A program made the position numbers and the translations under genes. Shown here piece after piece: positions 17,024 to 26,416 of a stretch of 64,000 bases of DNA (positions are counted from its first letter, which is position 1; each line of letters opens with the position of its first letter). Where the stretch lies: NCBI GenBank assembly GCA_017404985.1, contig JAFRBK010000048.1, positions 57,034-121,033 of the forward strand, read 5' to 3'. The DNA comes from Clostridia bacterium. Lineage in GTDB: Bacteria > Bacillota > Clostridia > Christensenellales > Aristaeellaceae. The notes under the pieces were generated by a model, which made no database searches, was not told where the DNA came from, and saw only the letters and a list, made by a program, of their open reading frames with translations.

Positions 17024-18853
17024 ATGTTCGCAGAAGCGCTCCGAAAACAGCCGCTGGCCCCGCTGCTCCGCGTCTCCGCGGGTATCCCGAACCGTGGGCT
17101 GGCTCCCCCGGCCTCAGACAGAATCGCCTGGGAAGGGCTTTCCCCGGAAAAGCAGCGGGCAATCCGGGACCTTGCCGCCCGCTATGCCGGCGCCCCGTGG
17201 CCGATGCGCACCGCATCGGCTTTTCTGGCGTTCACAGAAAACGGCAGCCGCCAGGCGGACGAAGCCCCGTATTTCCTGCGTCGGCGGAAATTCTGCTCCG
17301 CTGTGCTCCTGGCGGCCCTGGATCCGGCCGCGCCGCTGACGGATGTCATTGATGGCCTTTGGCTCCTGTGTGAGGAAACCTCCTGGGTCATCTCCGCCCA
17401 TAATGTCAACCCGGTTCCCGGCGCGCCGTCCCCGCGGGAGTTTCCGCTGCCGGATCCGGATAAGCCCTATATTGACCTGTTCAGCGCCCAGACGGCGATG
17501 ATCCTGTCTTATGCCCTGGCCATCCTGTCGGAACGGCTGGACGCGGTCACCCCGATGCTCTCCGCCCGGGTCCGCCGGGAGCTGAAAGTGCGGGTACTCG
17601 CTCCCTTCCAAAGCACGGATGATTTCTGGTGGATGGGCGTGCGGCGGAAGAATCTGAATAACTGGACGCCCTGGATCCTCTCCAATCTGATGATTACCGC
17701 CTGCCTTTTCCCGATGCCGGAAGCCGAACTGGCGTCCTTCCTCAGCCGGGCCTGCATCATGCTGGACCGCTGGCTGGCCGTTGTTCCGGAGGACGGAGGC
17801 TGCGACGAGGGCGCCGGTTACTGGAACATGGCCGGTGGCGCGCTGCTGGATGGCCTGCAGCTGCTGGAAACCGTCACCGGCGGCGCCTTCTCCTTCCGCC
17901 AGGACCGGAAAGTCCGAAACATCCTCACCTTCCCCCTGTTGGCGGAAATCGGCAACGGCTGGTTCGTGAACTTTGCCGACTGCGATGCCCGGCCCTTCCT
18001 GAGCGGTGAGAGGATCGTAACCGCTGGGGAAATGCTCGGGGATCCGGCGCTGGTGGCGTTGGGCCGGCGGCACATGGGCACGGTCGATGATCAGCTGAAC
18101 GATGTCCCCCATCTCTCCCGGGTGCTGTCCCTGCTTTTCCATCCGGAAACAGGCAGTGAAAAAGCCGGGAATCTCCCGGCTGATAGGGATGCCTGGCTGC
18201 CGGATCTGCAGCTTCGCGTGCTCTCCCGGGGGCCCTGGTCCTTCTGCGCCAAGGGCGGCCATAACGGGGAAAACCATAACCACAATGATGTGGGATCCTT
18301 CATGCTGTACCGGAACGGCGAACCCTTAGTCGCCGATGCCGGAAACATGGTCTATACCGCCCTGACCTTTTCCGACCGGCGCTATACCCTCTGGAATGTC
18401 CGGGCCGCGTATCATAACCTGCCCTTGGTCGGCGGCACGGAGCAGGCGCCCGGGCAAAACTATGCCGCCCGGGAAGTGCGCTGCCTCCCGGACGGCCTGT
18501 CCCTTGAAATCGCCGGCGCCTATCCCGCCGAAGCAGAGCTTCTGTCCTGCCGCCGGATCCTGAAGCTCACTGAGGAAGGGCTTGTCCTGACGGACCGGAT
18601 TGTGACAAAAGTGCCGAAGCCGGTCACCTGGGTTTTCATCTTGCGGGAAAAGCCTGCCCTGTCGCCGGGCCTTGCCGCGTCCGGTTCCCTGGCGTTGCGC
18701 TTTCCGGAAGCCCTGGCGCCCGCCCTGGAGGAAATCCCGGTCACCGATTCCCGAATGGCCCGGAACTTTCCCGGTTCCCTCTGGCGCCTGATGCTCTCTT
18801 CCGCCCCGGCCGCGGATCAGGAAAGAATCTTTTCCTTTACTGCTGAGCCCTGA
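17024..18853 (+). CDS. Heparinase II/III-type polysaccharide lyase or hydrolase
   Basis: This 609-residue protein combines an N-terminal alpha/alpha toroid (~1-330) and a C-terminal heparinase II/III beta-sandwich (~360-540). Key segments are SWVISAHN, NNWTPWILSN, GGCDEGAGYWNMAGG with the catalytic-region Tyr, and HNGENHNHNDVGSFMLY with metal or substrate-binding His and Asn. Such lyases cleave uronic-acid polysaccharides by beta-elimination and make the substrate of GH88, the gene just upstream. There is no export signal, so it may act on imported oligomers. It runs tail-to-tail into the GH2 gene with a single base between stop codons. Exact substrate cannot be read from sequence. Confidence 0.85.
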   Translation: MFAEALRKQPLAPLLRVSAGIPNRGLAPPASDRIAWEGLSPEKQRAIRDLAARYAGAPWPMRTASAFLAFTENGSRQADEAPYFLRRRKFCSAVLLAALDPAAPLTDVIDGLWLLCEETSWVISAHNVNPVPGAPSPREFPLPDPDKPYIDLFSAQTAMILSYALAILSERLDAVTPMLSARVRRELKVRVLAPFQSTDDFWWMGVRRKNLNNWTPWILSNLMITACLFPMPEAELASFLSRACIMLDRWLAVVPEDGGCDEGAGYWNMAGGALLDGLQLLETVTGGAFSFRQDRKVRNILTFPLLAEIGNGWFVNFADCDARPFLSGERIVTAGEMLGDPALVALGRRHMGTVDDQLNDVPHLSRVLSLLFHPETGSEKAGNLPADRDAWLPDLQLRVLSRGPWSFCAKGGHNGENHNHNDVGSFMLYRNGEPLVADAGNMVYTALTFSDRRYTLWNVRAAYHNLPLVGGTEQAPGQNYAAREVRCLPDGLSLEIAGAYPAEAELLSCRRILKLTEEGLVLTDRIVTKVPKPVTWVFILREKPALSPGLAASGSLALRFPEALAPALEEIPVTDSRMARNFPGSLWRLMLSSAPAADQERIFSFTAEP

Positions 18854-18854
18854 A

Positions 18855-21155
18855 TCATCCGATCCTGATCTTCTGCTCTGCTGTCAGCCCGCCCGCGGTC
18901 CAAACATGGACCGCGGCTTTTCCTTTGTGCTCCCCGGCGCGGAAATAAGCCGTCAGCGTGCCCTCCCGGGTCATCCGGGCTGCTTCGCTGTATGGCGTCA
19001 GGTCGTCCGGGCAGCCGTTTTCCAGCCCCAGCAGCTCCAGGTCTCCGACGGTCTGGCAGTGTACCGTTTCGTCCCGGGCCGGATGCCCGTTTGAATCCAG
19101 CAGAAGGATCTCCATCTGCATCACATCCGTTCCGTTCGCCTTCAGGTGGAGCCGGTTCGCGGCCAGCAGGATGCAGTTCGCCTCTCCGGGCGTTGCCAGC
19201 CGGTCGGACGCATTCTCCGTCCGGGCTTCCAGCACGCCGTCCTCATAGGCTGCGGTCCAAGTGGCCCGCTGTCCGCCTTCCCGGGTTACCGCCTGTTTCC
19301 CCAAGCTTTTTCCGTTCAGGAAAAGTTCCGCTTCTTTCCCGTTCGTATAGCAGGAGATCCGTTTTTCCTTCCCCGGCACGCCTTCCCAGCGGAAGGTTTC
19401 GCCCCAGGCGCCGCGGTCCTCCTCCCCCGCAGAGGCAACGGCGATCCGGATCATGGGTTCCGATGTCCACAGGGCCGCCCGCTGGGCATACTGCGGCTTT
19501 TCCTGCCCCCGCAGGTCCAGGGCCCCGGCCCGGCTGATCCGCATCGGCCATCCGGGACATTCTCCCAGGAAATCGATGCCGGTCCACAGGAACTGCCCGC
19601 CGATGAAGTCGTGGTCCTCCACCGCGCGCCAGGCGGCGGGGTCGTGGCTGTTTTCGCTGCCAAGAATCACGCGCTTCGGCCAGGTCCGGTGGTCGTCCTC
19701 GTAGAAGGCTTCCCGGTAGTTGTATCCGGCAATGTCCAGCGCCGCCGCGTAGCCGGTATGGTTGCTCAGCTCCGGAAAGCTCAGCGCGCTGGTTACGGGC
19801 CGGCTATCGTCCAGGTGGTGTACCTGCTCCGTCAGTTTTTCCGCCACCCGGGCCAGGCGCCCCGCGTCCGGCTTCCGGGCATCATACAGCCGCTCGGCCA
19901 GGGGCTTGTTGGCGTCATTGTTCCCCAATACTTCCTTGAACAGCGGCGTCACATAGGGGTCGTTGGGATAGTCGATCTCGTTGCCGATGCTCCACAGGAT
20001 CACGCAGGCATGGTTCCGGTCCCGCAGCACCATGCTCTCCAGGTCCTTCTCGTGCCACTGGGGAAAATCCTCCGCGTATCCGAAGTGCTTCGGCGGGTAT
20101 ACGTTGTGCCCCTGCCACCACTTGTTTTTGATGCCTTCCCATTCGTCGAAGGCTTCGTCCATCACCAGAAAGCCCAGTTCGTCGCACAGGTCCAGCAAAT
20201 CCGGGTCCGGAGGATTATGGGCGGTACGGATGGCATTGCAGCCCATGCCCTTCAGTTTTTCCAGCCGGATCCGCCATACATCCTTGGGTACGGCCGCCCC
20301 CAGGCAGCCCGCGTCATGGTGAACGCATACGCCCTTCAGCTTCATGTTTTCCCCGTTCAGGAAAAAACCCTTGTCCGGGTCAAAGCGGGCCGTCCGGATG
20401 CCAAAGGGGAATTCCACCCGGTCTGTCACCCTGCCGTCCTTCAGGGTTTCTCCCCGCAGCGTATACAGATAGGGATCTTCCGGGCTCCACAGGATAGGAT
20501 TCCGAACCTCCAGGCCGATTTCGCCCGATTCTTTCCGGGCGGTCATCCGGCCGGCCGCCTTCCCTTCCTCGTCCAGCAGCCGGAAGCGGACGCTCTCCGC
20601 TCCCTCCGTCGCATAGCGGATCCGCACCAGCACCAGATGGTTCCCCGCCGCCCGGGTCACGGCAAAAATCCCGTGTTCCATGAAGCAGATGGGTTCTGTC
20701 AGCGTCAGCTCCACATGCCGGTCGATGCCGCTGCCGGTATACCAGCGGGAATCCGCCGTGTCCTCATGCTCCACCCGTACAGCCACCACGTTCTCCCCGG
20801 CTTTCACAAACTCGCTGATATCGAAGGAGAAGGATGTGTAGCCGTAGGCATGCTGCCCCAGATAGTTGCTGTTGATCCAGACCCGGGCATGTTTGTAAAC
20901 TCCCTGGAAGGTGATCCGGACGCGTTTCGCCGCTTCCGCCTCCGTCAGGGTGAAGTGTTTCCGGTACCAGCCGGTGCCGCCGGGCAGATAACCGGTCCCG
21001 CTGGACCAGCAGATGTCGAAGGGATGCTCCACCGCCCAGTCGTGCGGCAGCGTCACCCGCCGCCAGGCCGCGTCATCATATCCCATAAAGAAGGCTTCCG
21101 GGGCATCCCCCAGGTGAAAGCGCCAGTCCGTATCGATCCGCCTTGTTCTTTCCAT
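18855..21155 (-). CDS. GH2 beta-galactosidase/beta-glucuronidase-like hydrolase
   Basis: This retaining glycoside hydrolase of 766 residues has the GH2 order of jelly-roll (~1-165; DWRFHLGDAPEAF, LPHDWAVEHPF), Ig-like domain, TIM barrel and C-terminal beta domains. The acid/base Glu is in LWSIGNEIDYP and the nucleophile Glu in ILGSENSHDP. GTGWYRKHF and AHNPPDPDLLDLCDE are also typical. Two starts are possible after GGAGGAGGA, at 21161 and 21155. The second has normal spacing and is used here. It lacks a signal peptide. It follows the solute-binding-protein gene on the same strand, separated by a hairpin, so it is likely expressed as the distal gene of the Lpl-type transporter operon. Confidence 0.9.
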   Translation of the reverse strand: MERTRRIDTDWRFHLGDAPEAFFMGYDDAAWRRVTLPHDWAVEHPFDICWSSGTGYLPGGTGWYRKHFTLTEAEAAKRVRITFQGVYKHARVWINSNYLGQHAYGYTSFSFDISEFVKAGENVVAVRVEHEDTADSRWYTGSGIDRHVELTLTEPICFMEHGIFAVTRAAGNHLVLVRIRYATEGAESVRFRLLDEEGKAAGRMTARKESGEIGLEVRNPILWSPEDPYLYTLRGETLKDGRVTDRVEFPFGIRTARFDPDKGFFLNGENMKLKGVCVHHDAGCLGAAVPKDVWRIRLEKLKGMGCNAIRTAHNPPDPDLLDLCDELGFLVMDEAFDEWEGIKNKWWQGHNVYPPKHFGYAEDFPQWHEKDLESMVLRDRNHACVILWSIGNEIDYPNDPYVTPLFKEVLGNNDANKPLAERLYDARKPDAGRLARVAEKLTEQVHHLDDSRPVTSALSFPELSNHTGYAAALDIAGYNYREAFYEDDHRTWPKRVILGSENSHDPAAWRAVEDHDFIGGQFLWTGIDFLGECPGWPMRISRAGALDLRGQEKPQYAQRAALWTSEPMIRIAVASAGEEDRGAWGETFRWEGVPGKEKRISCYTNGKEAELFLNGKSLGKQAVTREGGQRATWTAAYEDGVLEARTENASDRLATPGEANCILLAANRLHLKANGTDVMQMEILLLDSNGHPARDETVHCQTVGDLELLGLENGCPDDLTPYSEAARMTREGTLTAYFRAGEHKGKAAVHVWTAGGLTAEQKIRIG

Positions 21156-21222
21156 TGCCATTCCTCCTCCCGGTTGAAAAAGCGCCCGCGTGCCGCTCCT
21201 GCGCGGCTTGCGGACAGAAAGA

Positions 21223-21269
21223 GGGGGATGCCCTCTCAGGGTCATTGCTGACGAAAGCGGGCATCCCCC
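21223..21269 (-). terminator. Hairpin (partial terminator) between solute-binding-protein and GH2 genes
   Basis: A perfect 11-base inverted repeat (GGGGGATGCCC / GGGCATCCCCC) encloses a 25-base loop and is followed on the minus strand by CTCTTTCTGT. It can trim or attenuate the transcript after the abundant binding protein. Confidence 0.65.
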
Positions 21270-21304
21270 GGAAATAGTCGGGTTCTCCGATATTTCAGAT
21301 AGTC

Positions 21305-22909
21305 TTACTTCTTGTAGGTCGCGTCGATCTGCGCCTGCAGTTCAGCAGTCACTTCGTCTACGCCGGCAGCCTTCAGGGCTTCCTGGAATTCGGCGACCTT
21401 CTCTTCGGGCGTCTCGCTGTACTGGCCGAAGCACAGGTACTTCATATAGGTGTTGTAGATTTCGTTGCACTGGTTGATGTAGCTCTGGACGTTGGTGTTG
21501 TCAAACACGAACGCTTCGTAGGGATACATCACGGCGATCTTGTCATACTCTTCATACAGGGCATTGATGGCATCCCAGTTCATCGCGGCGCTCGGGATCT
21601 CCAGATCGTCGTTCCGGCCCCACCACCAGTTGGTGGAGATGCCGTCCTTGTCTGCAGAGTAGGTGTCGGGCGTGTAGCGCATGCCGTTCTCATCGATGGC
21701 ATAGCTGCGGCCTTCAATACCGTAGTTGAACAGGTTGTAGCAGGCCTTGTCGTTCCGCAGCAGGTCGTACACCATCAGGGTGCGCTCCGGATTCTTGGAG
21801 GCGGCGGAAACAGCGGCCACGCCGTGGGTCACCAGGTCACGGGTCACATAGCCCGCTTCCTTGCCCCAATAATAGAATCCGACATCCGCGTTGGGATTGT
21901 CAACATACATGGTGTTGTTGCTGTCAGCCTTCGGGGAAACCAGGCTTGTCCAGGTGTTGGTGTGATGCTGTTCCAGAGCAACCTTGCCCTTCCGGAACTC
22001 ATCGCGGTTGTCTGCGCCGGTGTTGGACAGCACGTCGGTCGGCCATACGCCGATCTCGTCCCATTCCTTCATCAGCTTGGCGTATTCCACCAGCTTGTCG
22101 GTCTCCACCAGGTACAGGCAGTTGATGGTGTAGGGATCATCCAGATAGCCGCCCCACAGCGCGCCGCTTGCCAGGCCGTCGATACTGCGCCACTTGGCGA
22201 AGGAGGTGATATAGCCGCTGGCCGGATAGGCCGTTCCGTCGGTATCCCACAGGGCGATCAGCTTGTCGCCGTAGGTCGCCTTGACATACTTGACATAGGT
22301 GGTCAGGTCATCCCAGGTCTGGCAGCCGTTCGCGAGGCCGGCTTCCTTCGCCCAGTCCAGACGATAGGCGAAGCCGTGGTTGGTCCACTGGGAATAATTG
22401 TCTTCGGGGATGAAGTAGATGTTGCCTTCATAGGTGCAGACGTCCCAGTGATCCTTCGGCACGCTGGCGTAGGTCACGGGAGCATACTTCTCCAGCATTT
22501 CGGTGCTCAGCTCGAGGAAGCCGCCGCGCTTGGCGTTCGGCCACGCATCCAGCCAGTCCGTGGAGGAACCGATCAGGTCGATCGCGCCGTCCATGGCCGC
22601 AATCCGCAGATTGTAGTTCGCCAGATAGTCCGTCCAGGAAATCCAGACGATGTTGATCTCGGCGTTGACTTTTTCGGTCAGGATCTTGTTCAGTTCCGCC
22701 AGCATCTCGTCCTGCGCGCCTGCATTGGCAGCGGAGGGAGCATCGCCGGTGGTCATGTAGTTGATTACTACATGCTCGGACGTGTCGACATCGGCCCATT
22801 TCTCGGCCCAGGTGTCAGCGGCTTTCGCCACAGGGCTTTCAGCGGACGCAATGCCGCAAAGGCCCAGGACCATGGCGATTGCCAGAACGATGGAAAGAAG
22901 TTTCTTCAT
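21305..22909 (-). CDS. ABC transporter extracellular solute-binding protein (family 1, Lpl/Ytc type)
   Basis: This secreted binding protein of 534 residues captures an oligosaccharide for the two permeases encoded just upstream. A classic signal peptide (MKKLLSIVLAIAMVLGL) ends at ASA-ES. Because the only Cys in the region is preceded by Leu, no proper lipobox is present, so cleavage by signal peptidase I is likelier than lipidation. The mature part fits the large family-1 type used with LplB/LplC permeases: EINIVWISWTDYLANYN, EGNIYFIPEDNYSQWT and an Asp/Trp-rich ligand region. No ATPase gene lies nearby, as is usual for this type, which shares an MsmX-like ATPase. Confidence 0.87.
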   Translation of the reverse strand: MKKLLSIVLAIAMVLGLCGIASAESPVAKAADTWAEKWADVDTSEHVVINYMTTGDAPSAANAGAQDEMLAELNKILTEKVNAEINIVWISWTDYLANYNLRIAAMDGAIDLIGSSTDWLDAWPNAKRGGFLELSTEMLEKYAPVTYASVPKDHWDVCTYEGNIYFIPEDNYSQWTNHGFAYRLDWAKEAGLANGCQTWDDLTTYVKYVKATYGDKLIALWDTDGTAYPASGYITSFAKWRSIDGLASGALWGGYLDDPYTINCLYLVETDKLVEYAKLMKEWDEIGVWPTDVLSNTGADNRDEFRKGKVALEQHHTNTWTSLVSPKADSNNTMYVDNPNADVGFYYWGKEAGYVTRDLVTHGVAAVSAASKNPERTLMVYDLLRNDKACYNLFNYGIEGRSYAIDENGMRYTPDTYSADKDGISTNWWWGRNDDLEIPSAAMNWDAINALYEEYDKIAVMYPYEAFVFDNTNVQSYINQCNEIYNTYMKYLCFGQYSETPEEKVAEFQEALKAAGVDEVTAELQAQIDATYKK

Positions 22910-22972
22910 GGGGTATACCTCCTTTTTAATATGATTCAGCCTGTTTCCCAGGCATAAATCCTTGCAAAATTC

Positions 22973-23896
22973 TCAGCCCTTGACCGCGCCAACGGTGATG
23001 CCGCCGATGAAGTAGCGCTGCACGAAGGGATAGAGGAAGATAATCGGCCCGGTGGTCATCATGGCGGTGGCCATCTTCAGGGATTCGGTGGGCAGGTTGC
23101 TGACCGTCACATACTGGGCGGCCACGGAGTTCTTCAGGCTCTGCGCCTCGTTCACGATCTTGTACAGCCGGTACTGCAGGGGCAGCACATCCATGTTCTG
23201 CAGGAACAGGGAGGACTGGTACCATTCGTTCCAGTACCCCAGGGCCAGGAACAGGCCGACCGTCGCCAGGCCGGGCTTCAGCATCGGCAGCACGATGGAC
23301 ATGAAAATCTTGAAGTCGCCCGCGCCGTCGATCTTCCCGGACTCGGTCAGCTCGTGGGGCACGGACTTGGCGAAGTTCTTCATCAGGATGATCAGCCATG
23401 AACTGATCATCAGCGGCAGCAGCACCGCCAGGTACGAATTGTTCAGGTGGTAGGTCTGGGTCATCAGCAGATAGTAGGGCGCCAGGCCGGCCTGGAACAG
23501 GCTCGTGAAATAGATGAAGAAGCTGATGGCATTCCGGAAGGGGAAGTCCCGGCGCTGTAACGCATAGCCGGTCATTGCGCAGATAAACAGGCCGATGCCC
23601 GTGCCGATCAGGGTCAGGATAATCGTCAGCAGGTAGGAGGACCAGATCGTTCCACCCTTGATGACCAGCTCATAGGCCGCCGTCGTGAAGGACCGAGGAA
23701 GCAGCGTAACGCCGTAGGTGATGATGTTGTCCTCCGTCTCAAAGGAGGTGCCCAGAATGATCAGGAACGGTAAAATACACGCAATCGCAAACAGGCTGAT
23801 GAATACATATCCGATGCCTCGGATCACATAATCCGACGCGGTCAGTTTGACTTTGGACACGCTGTCCAGCATATCGTCGTCTCGATGCTTTGCCAT
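22973..23896 (-). CDS. ABC sugar permease, LplC/CarB (MalG) type
   Basis: This inner-membrane subunit of 307 residues with six predicted helices forms the channel with the LplB-type partner encoded 16 bases upstream. The EAA loop that contacts the ATPase reads ELTESGKIDGAGDFKIFMSI, near residues 190-210. AMTGYALQRRDFPFRN and the final GGITVGAVKG are family features. It lies between the partner permease and the solute-binding protein, separated from the latter by 63 bases. Confidence 0.92.
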   Translation of the reverse strand: MAKHRDDDMLDSVSKVKLTASDYVIRGIGYVFISLFAIACILPFLIILGTSFETEDNIITYGVTLLPRSFTTAAYELVIKGGTIWSSYLLTIILTLIGTGIGLFICAMTGYALQRRDFPFRNAISFFIYFTSLFQAGLAPYYLLMTQTYHLNNSYLAVLLPLMISSWLIILMKNFAKSVPHELTESGKIDGAGDFKIFMSIVLPMLKPGLATVGLFLALGYWNEWYQSSLFLQNMDVLPLQYRLYKIVNEAQSLKNSVAAQYVTVSNLPTESLKMATAMMTTGPIIFLYPFVQRYFIGGITVGAVKG

Positions 23897-23912
23897 GGTC
23901 GCACCTCCTTTC

Positions 23913-24869
23913 TCAGAACAGGGAGTAGTCCGGCTCGATCTTCTTCACGATGGTATTGACGGACAGCACCAGGATGAAGCCAATCAGGGACTGGTACAGG
24001 CCGACAGCGGATGCCGTCGAGAAGTTGAAGTCGGACACCGTGGCACGGTATACGAACATTTCGATAATATCCACTTTCTGATACAGAGTGGGATTCCGTC
24101 CGACCAGGTTCCAGAACAGGCCGAAATCGCCCTTCACGATGCCGCCCAGCGCGAACAGGAGCAGGATTACGATGGTGGGGCGCAGGCTCGGCAGGATGAT
24201 GTAGCGGATCTTTTGCCAGCCGTTGGCGCCGTCGATCATGGAGGCTTCAATCACAGCGGCGTCAATGCCCATGATCGCGGCAAAGTACACCACCGAGTTG
24301 TATCCTGTTTTCTGCCACAGGTGCACCAGCGTAATGATAAAAGGCCATGGTTCGCCGGTTTTGTACAATCGCAGGGGTTCCGCCCCGAGTCCTTTCAGAA
24401 TCACGTTGAGGAAACCGGTATCGGAGTTCAGCAGGCTGAACACCAGCAGGCCCACCAGTACCTGGGAAATGAAGTACGGCAGGAACATCATCGTCTGGCT
24501 GACCTTCCGGAAGGACTTGGACTGGATTTCCTTCATCAGAATGGCGACGATGACCGCTAGCGCGTTGTCCAGCAGCAGGAATACAAGGTTGAACAGAATG
24601 GTGTTCTTGGTAAGCATCCACAGCTTACCGGATTTGGCCACGAAGTCAAAGTTCTTCAGGCCCACAAACGGGCTGCCGAAAATGCCTTTGCGGTAGTTGT
24701 AATTCACAAAGGCCACATAAATGCCCGGCAGAGGCGCGTAGCTGAAGGCGATGAAATAGATGATCGCCGGAACGCACATCAGAATCAGGGTCTTTGAGTT
24801 CCACAGTTTCTTTCTCAGTGACCCGGAAACGGAGTACGGCACCGGCTTCTTCGGGTTGATTGCGGTCAT
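23913..24869 (-). CDS. ABC sugar permease, LplB/YteP (MalF) type
   Basis: This first gene of the importer operon encodes 318 residues with six membrane helices. The EAA loop reads AVIEASMIDGANGWQKIRYI. PAIIYFIAFSYAPLPGIYVAF near the N-terminus is typical of LplB/YteP permeases for complex oligosaccharides. The ATG at 24869 follows AAGGAGGGGAGA. An upstream in-frame ATG has no conserved sequence. The operon order is permease, permease, binding protein, GH2, with a consensus promoter about 160 bases upstream. Confidence 0.9.
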   Translation of the reverse strand: MTAINPKKPVPYSVSGSLRKKLWNSKTLILMCVPAIIYFIAFSYAPLPGIYVAFVNYNYRKGIFGSPFVGLKNFDFVAKSGKLWMLTKNTILFNLVFLLLDNALAVIVAILMKEIQSKSFRKVSQTMMFLPYFISQVLVGLLVFSLLNSDTGFLNVILKGLGAEPLRLYKTGEPWPFIITLVHLWQKTGYNSVVYFAAIMGIDAAVIEASMIDGANGWQKIRYIILPSLRPTIVILLLFALGGIVKGDFGLFWNLVGRNPTLYQKVDIIEMFVYRATVSDFNFSTASAVGLYQSLIGFILVLSVNTIVKKIEPDYSLF

Positions 24870-25026
24870 GCCCTGTCTCCCCTCCTTGGTTTTTCCGTCC
24901 GGGCAGAACATTCTCCGTAACTGGCCGCGCTTCATCTCGGAGGAATGAAAACGTTACCGATGTTTGTCCGGAGAAAATTCAGCCCCCTGTGTTGCCAGAA
25001 TATTGTTTTCCTTTTCCGATAAAGTC

Positions 25027-25055
25027 AGTATATCAGACATTCGATGGCAATGCAA
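25027..25055 (-). promoter_or_regulatory. Promoter of the Lpl-type importer operon
   Basis: On the minus strand TTGCAT, a 17-base spacer and TATACT give a start near 25020 and a ~150-base leader. The 310-base interval to the divergent SH3b gene holds nothing else clear apart from a possible TATCAT -10 box for that gene near 25133. Confidence 0.7.
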
Positions 25056-25179
25056 CATCATTATCGGATTTTTGCCGGATTGTCCATCTTCTGTAATGAT
25101 TTCTGCCCCTTTTTTTTCCTCCTGATTCGTGTTATCATAAGGAAAGGATTTCCGAGAAAAACAGAAAGGATGCTGTACC

Positions 25180-25740
25180 ATGAAGAGAAAAGGTGTATCC
25201 CTGCTGCTGGCAACCGTTCTGCTGCTGGCCGTGCTGGTCCCGGCTGCCGGATTAGCGGAGACCATGTATGTCTATTCGAAAAACGGCGGCGAGCTCAACC
25301 TGCGCGAAACCGCGAATCCCTCCGCCAAAGTGCTGGCCAAGATCCCCTTCGGTGAAGCGGTGGAAGTCTCCTCCTCCCTGAACGAAACCTGGGTTGCCTG
25401 CACCTATAACGGCATCAGCGGTTTTGTGATGACCAAGTACCTGCAGAAAACCAAGCCGGATAAAAAACCCGATGTCGACAAGGATCCCACGGATGTGGAC
25501 CTGATGAACGGCGTCTTTAAGAATATGAAGCCGCAAAAGGGCACCGTGGTGGTATCCCTGGCGAAGCCCTCCGGTTACGGCGCGATGCGCTGGGCGCCGG
25601 CCAAGTCCGCCCGCCTGATTGCCAAAATGGCCGAAGGTTCGGTGCTGACGGTCCTTTATAAAGGAGAGCACTGGTATCAGGTCATGAATGGCAATGGCCA
25701 GGTCGGTTTCATCTATGACAGTTATGTTATTCCCCAGTAA
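25180..25740 (+). CDS. Secreted protein with two SH3b domains
   Basis: This 186-residue exported protein has a signal peptide (~1-26, ending GLAET) and two bacterial SH3 (SH3b) domains, ~27-88 and ~115-186. Such domains bind cell-wall peptide cross-bridges or other ligands. The first shows GGELNLRETANPSAKVLAKI and GISGFVMTKYL, and the second GYGAMRWAPAKSARLIAKM and GQVGFIYDSYV. A Lys/Asp-rich linker joins them. There is no catalytic domain. The ribosome site AGAAAGGA precedes the ATG. It lies 36 bases upstream of another small secreted protein and may form an operon with it and deoD. Confidence 0.82.
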   Translation: MKRKGVSLLLATVLLLAVLVPAAGLAETMYVYSKNGGELNLRETANPSAKVLAKIPFGEAVEVSSSLNETWVACTYNGISGFVMTKYLQKTKPDKKPDVDKDPTDVDLMNGVFKNMKPQKGTVVVSLAKPSGYGAMRWAPAKSARLIAKMAEGSVLTVLYKGEHWYQVMNGNGQVGFIYDSYVIPQ

Positions 25741-25776
25741 ACCCACCCCCGGGCAAAACAAAAGGAGGTTCAACCG

Positions 25777-26394
25777 ATGAAAAAAATCATTGCATTGCTG
25801 CTCTGCGCCCTGCTGCTCTTCGGCACAGCTCTGGCGGATGAAGCCCCTGTCGGCAAAACGATCATCATTAAGGGTGAATTCGGCATCACGGCAAAGCTGC
25901 CGGAGGGGTATACCCTTCAGGTGACCAAAATCAGCTCCGGCGCCGTTGCTGGCGCCCTGGTTTCCGAAGATCCGAACAAGCCCGAAATCTGGCTGTCCGT
26001 CAGTTTCAGTGAGGAGTTTGATGACAAAAAGCTGAACGACCTGACGGAAGAGGAAATCCAGCTCCTGATTGCCGAAAGCGAAGAGCTGTTCTTGCATCCC
26101 CAGCATGAAATCCTGGAAACTGCCCACGGCACAAAGCTGATCCGGATCTTTGAAAACAGCGCCGACCTGAGCCAGATCGATATCTTTACCCTCTGGAACG
26201 GTTTCTTTGTGGAAGTGCTGGTCACTGCGCCGGAAGGCCAGCTCCTGACCGAGGATCAGCTGAAAATGGTCAACGACCTGCTTAGCGACATGTGGATGAA
26301 AGCGGATGATACCCCTGTTGCCGAAGGCGAAGATCCGATTGTGATTTTGGATGAATACCACGGCGAAGGCGCCGAGGATTCCTGGGTAAGATAA
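25777..26394 (+). CDS. Secreted hypothetical protein
   Basis: I do not recognise this 205-residue protein. It has a signal peptide (MKKIIALLLCALLLFGTALA, cut before DEAPVG), followed by a mixed alpha/beta region rich in Glu and Leu and no Cys after the signal. The central part alternates short strands with acidic helices (DLTEEEIQLLIAESEELF), reminiscent of small lipocalin- or PsbP-like folds, but no motif is decisive. A strong AAAGGAGG lies before the ATG. It is the middle gene of the SH3b-hypothetical-deoD run, with 22 bases to deoD. Confidence 0.7.
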   Translation: MKKIIALLLCALLLFGTALADEAPVGKTIIIKGEFGITAKLPEGYTLQVTKISSGAVAGALVSEDPNKPEIWLSVSFSEEFDDKKLNDLTEEEIQLLIAESEELFLHPQHEILETAHGTKLIRIFENSADLSQIDIFTLWNGFFVEVLVTAPEGQLLTEDQLKMVNDLLSDMWMKADDTPVAEGEDPIVILDEYHGEGAEDSWVR

Positions 26395-26416
26395 AATTCA
26401 GTAGGAGGAAAAATCA

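Noticed and set aside
21305-22909. Lipoprotein assignment for the Lpl-type binding protein
   Set aside because: The signal-peptide Cys follows Leu instead of Gly/Ala/Ser, and a good ASA cleavage site lies just after it.
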